Assembly (NCBI RefSeq): GCF_038900055.1
Contig: NZ_JBBMQM010000001.1
Span: 3,162,001-3,226,000 of the forward strand
DNA: 64,000 nucleotides
Reading direction: 5' to 3'
DNA from: Henriciella sp. AS95
GTDB lineage: Bacteria; Pseudomonadota; Alphaproteobacteria; Caulobacterales; Hyphomonadaceae
Below, in pieces: positions 62,478 through 64,000 of this stretch. The notes beneath the pieces are model-generated. The model did not search any database. It was not told the origin of the DNA and saw only the letters and a program-made list of their open reading frames with translations. The position numbers and the translations under genes are program-made. How positions within the stretch are numbered: position 1 is the first letter of the stretch; every line of letters starts with the position of its first letter.

Positions 62478-63368
62478 TCAGATCTCGCCGCGAATGCGCT
62501 TCATGACACCGGAAAAGTCGAGACCGGCATGGCCGTCCTCGTCGAGCTTCGCATAGATGTCGCGGGCATGTTCGCCGAGCGGGGTATCTGCGTCCGCGCC
62601 ATCCGCTGCACCGAGTGCCAGCCTCAGATCCTTCAGCATCATCGCGACCGCAAAGCCCGGCTGATAGTCCCGGTTCGAGGGCGCTGCCGGCACCGGGCCG
62701 GGCGCCGGACAATAGCTTGTCATCGACCAGCACTGGCCAGAGGCCGTCGACGAAATATCGTAGAAAGTCTGCGCATCGAGGCCGAGCTTTTCAGCCAGAT
62801 TGAACGCTTCGCAAGTCCCGATCATCGAGATACCGAGCAGCATGTTATTGGCGATCTTGGCCACCTGTCCGTTGCCGGCATCGCCCGCGTGAAAGACGTT
62901 CTTGCCCATGATCTCAAGCAACGGCTTCGCTTTCTCAAAGGCCTCATCTGGGCCGCCAACCATGAAGGTTAGCGTGCCGGCATCGGCTGCCGCTGTCCCA
63001 CCGGACACCGGGGCATCGACCATAAGGAAGCCGCCATCAGCGGCTTTCTTCGCGGCTTCACGGCTCTCCTCGACAGAAATGGTCGAGCAGTCGAGAAACA
63101 GCGTGCCAGGCGCGGTATGCGAAGCGACGCCATCGTCACCGAAATAGACTGAGAGGACATGTTTGCCCGCCGGCAGCATGGAGACCACAACATCAGCGCC
63201 CTCTACGGCATCTGCGAGAGAACCTGCGCCGGTCGCGCCCGCCTCCTCGGCCTTGCGGACTGCCTCGGCGCTCAGATCGAAGGCCCGCACCTCATGGCCT
63301 GCCTTGGCGAGGTTCGCGCACATCCCTGAGCCCATATTACCAAGCCCGATAAAGGCGACTTTTGTCAT
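62478..63368 (-). CDS. mmsB: 3-hydroxyisobutyrate dehydrogenase
   Basis: 296 residues from ATG 63368 (GAGGAAACAG upstream); an upstream extension overlapping the next gene is rejected. N-terminal NAD motif VAFIGLGNMGSGMCANLAKAGH, substrate motif DAPVSGGTAAADAGTLTFMVGG, and catalytic lysine in GNGQVAKIANNMLLG. It oxidises 3-hydroxyisobutyrate to methylmalonate semialdehyde in valine degradation. The upstream gene, 14 bp away, is a 3-hydroxyisobutyryl-CoA hydrolase that supplies its substrate. Confidence 0.93.
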   Translation of the reverse strand: MTKVAFIGLGNMGSGMCANLAKAGHEVRAFDLSAEAVRKAEEAGATGAGSLADAVEGADVVVSMLPAGKHVLSVYFGDDGVASHTAPGTLFLDCSTISVEESREAAKKAADGGFLMVDAPVSGGTAAADAGTLTFMVGGPDEAFEKAKPLLEIMGKNVFHAGDAGNGQVAKIANNMLLGISMIGTCEAFNLAEKLGLDAQTFYDISSTASGQCWSMTSYCPAPGPVPAAPSNRDYQPGFAVAMMLKDLRLALGAADGADADTPLGEHARDIYAKLDEDGHAGLDFSGVMKRIRGEI

Positions 63369-63382
63369 GACTGTTTCCTCTT

Positions 63383-64000
63383 TCAGATGAATTGGAGCTC
63401 GTTCTCGCCCAAGGGTGCGAAGAAGCTGTCGACGAGATCGTCTGATACCGCTTCCAGCGTGGGAGGCTCCCATTTCGGATTGTGGTCCTTGTCGACCAGC
63501 ACGGCGCGTACGCCTTCAATGAAGTTCTCTGTGCAGACCAGACGCCCGCCGATCCGGTACTCCATTTTCATGTTCTCGCGGAAATCGCTCATCTGCCCGC
63601 CTTCGGTGAGCTGGCGGTGGGCGATCTTCATGGTGAGCGGTGATTTTGACGCGAGCGTCTCGGCCTGCGCTGTGGCCCAGTCACTACCGGCTTTTAGCGC
63701 CGCGACGATCTCCTCGACCGTGCTCTTGCCGAAGCAATCATCAATCTCGCCTTGATGCTCGGCATAGCTACGGCTCGCCTCAGTCTTCAAGCCATCGAGC
63801 GCCGACACGCCGTCTTCACAGAGTTTGTCCGCCAGCCCGGCTGGGTCCTCGGCGAAATGCGTTGCGACACCCGCCGCCAGCACATCTTCGCCCTTTAGCC
63901 GCGCGCCGGTCAGCGCGAGCCACATGCCTGTCGCCCCATCAAGGCGCGGCAGGAACCAGCCGCCACCCACGTCGGGGAAAAGGCCAATACCGCTTTCCGG
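63383..64000 (-). CDS. 3-hydroxyisobutyryl-CoA hydrolase, partial (5' end beyond window)
   Basis: The last 205 codons of a crotonase-fold gene entering from the right edge. The visible start PESGIGLFPDVGGGWFLPRL is the characteristic second oxyanion/active-site region of 3-hydroxyisobutyryl-CoA hydrolases, and the C-terminus (ENFIEGVRAVLVDKDHNPKWEPPTL) is equally typical. It releases 3-hydroxyisobutyrate from its CoA ester in valine catabolism, feeding the MmsB enzyme encoded 14 bp downstream. Upstream valine genes probably lie just past the edge. Confidence 0.92.
   Translation of the reverse strand, partial: PESGIGLFPDVGGGWFLPRLDGATGMWLALTGARLKGEDVLAAGVATHFAEDPAGLADKLCEDGVSALDGLKTEASRSYAEHQGEIDDCFGKSTVEEIVAALKAGSDWATAQAETLASKSPLTMKIAHRQLTEGGQMSDFRENMKMEYRIGGRLVCTENFIEGVRAVLVDKDHNPKWEPPTLEAVSDDLVDSFFAPLGENELQFI

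Overview
The window looks like a chromosomal segment of a Gram-negative alphaproteobacterium, possibly of the Caulobacterales/Hyphomonadaceae or Sphingomonadales type. The basis is moderately high GC, three TonB-dependent receptors, a CYP101-like P450 with its [2Fe-2S] ferredoxin, and a valine-degradation mmsB/3-hydroxyisobutyryl-CoA hydrolase pair. This is inference from gene content; no rRNA or other taxonomic marker is present. I saw no tRNA, rRNA, insertion sequence, phage gene or CRISPR array.

Region 1 (1-7.1 kb). A minus-strand transport and catabolism block: a TonB-dependent receptor broken by a frameshift near 6045, an AtuA-like DUF1446 protein, its DUF4387 partner, a class II aldolase-like protein, and an MFS sugar/cation-symporter-like protein that runs off the left edge. 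A Crp/Fnr regulator is divergent to it.

Region 2 (7.1-13.1 kb). A HypT-like LysR regulator, an exported formylglycine-generating-enzyme-like protein with both active-site cysteines, a second TonB-dependent receptor and another LysR regulator.

Region 3 (13.3-48.3 kb). A large catabolic gene cluster: Old Yellow Enzyme, two P450s, ferredoxin, two SDRs, DUF35 protein plus a cysteine-less Ltp-type thiolase, aldehyde dehydrogenase, GMC oxidoreductase, two MFS transporters, two enoyl-CoA hydratases, acyl-CoA ligase, two Rieske oxygenase alpha subunits, two acyl-CoA dehydrogenases, CaiB-type CoA-transferase, alpha/beta hydrolase, nitronate-monooxygenase-like flavoprotein, a LuxE-like/LuxC acyl-reductase pair, TonB receptor, sulfurtransferase, and TetR/PadR regulators. 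The striking point is a recurring 13-bp palindromic element (roughly CTAATGnCATTAG) in at least twelve of its promoter regions. This suggests one regulon, with the embedded TetR protein at 20.4-21.1 kb the best candidate regulator. The gene set implies uptake of a hydrophobic substrate, hydroxylation, CoA activation, beta-oxidation and retro-aldol side-chain removal. The substrate cannot be read from sequence.

Region 4 (48.4-61.4 kb). A eukaryotic-like signalling island. An ECF-type sigma factor and a Ser/Thr kinase with a TPR-like C-terminal region face left. Divergently, a tightly packed plus-strand operon encodes a membrane protein, an SPFH/coiled-coil protein with a C-terminal zinc ribbon, a zinc-ribbon/FHA protein, a zinc-ribbon/Ser-Thr-kinase/TM protein, a 55-residue membrane protein copying the kinase's TM and C-x9-C tail, and two papain-family proteases sharing a C-terminal helix plus Gly-rich tail. 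A four-TM protein follows, then a lone prepilin-peptidase-like protein and an FG-GAP/VCBS lipoprotein. I consider this operon the best candidate for an undescribed system.

Region 5 (61.4-64 kb). Housekeeping-type minus-strand genes: nitronate monooxygenase, 3-hydroxyisobutyrate dehydrogenase (mmsB) and 3-hydroxyisobutyryl-CoA hydrolase, the last cut by the right edge.
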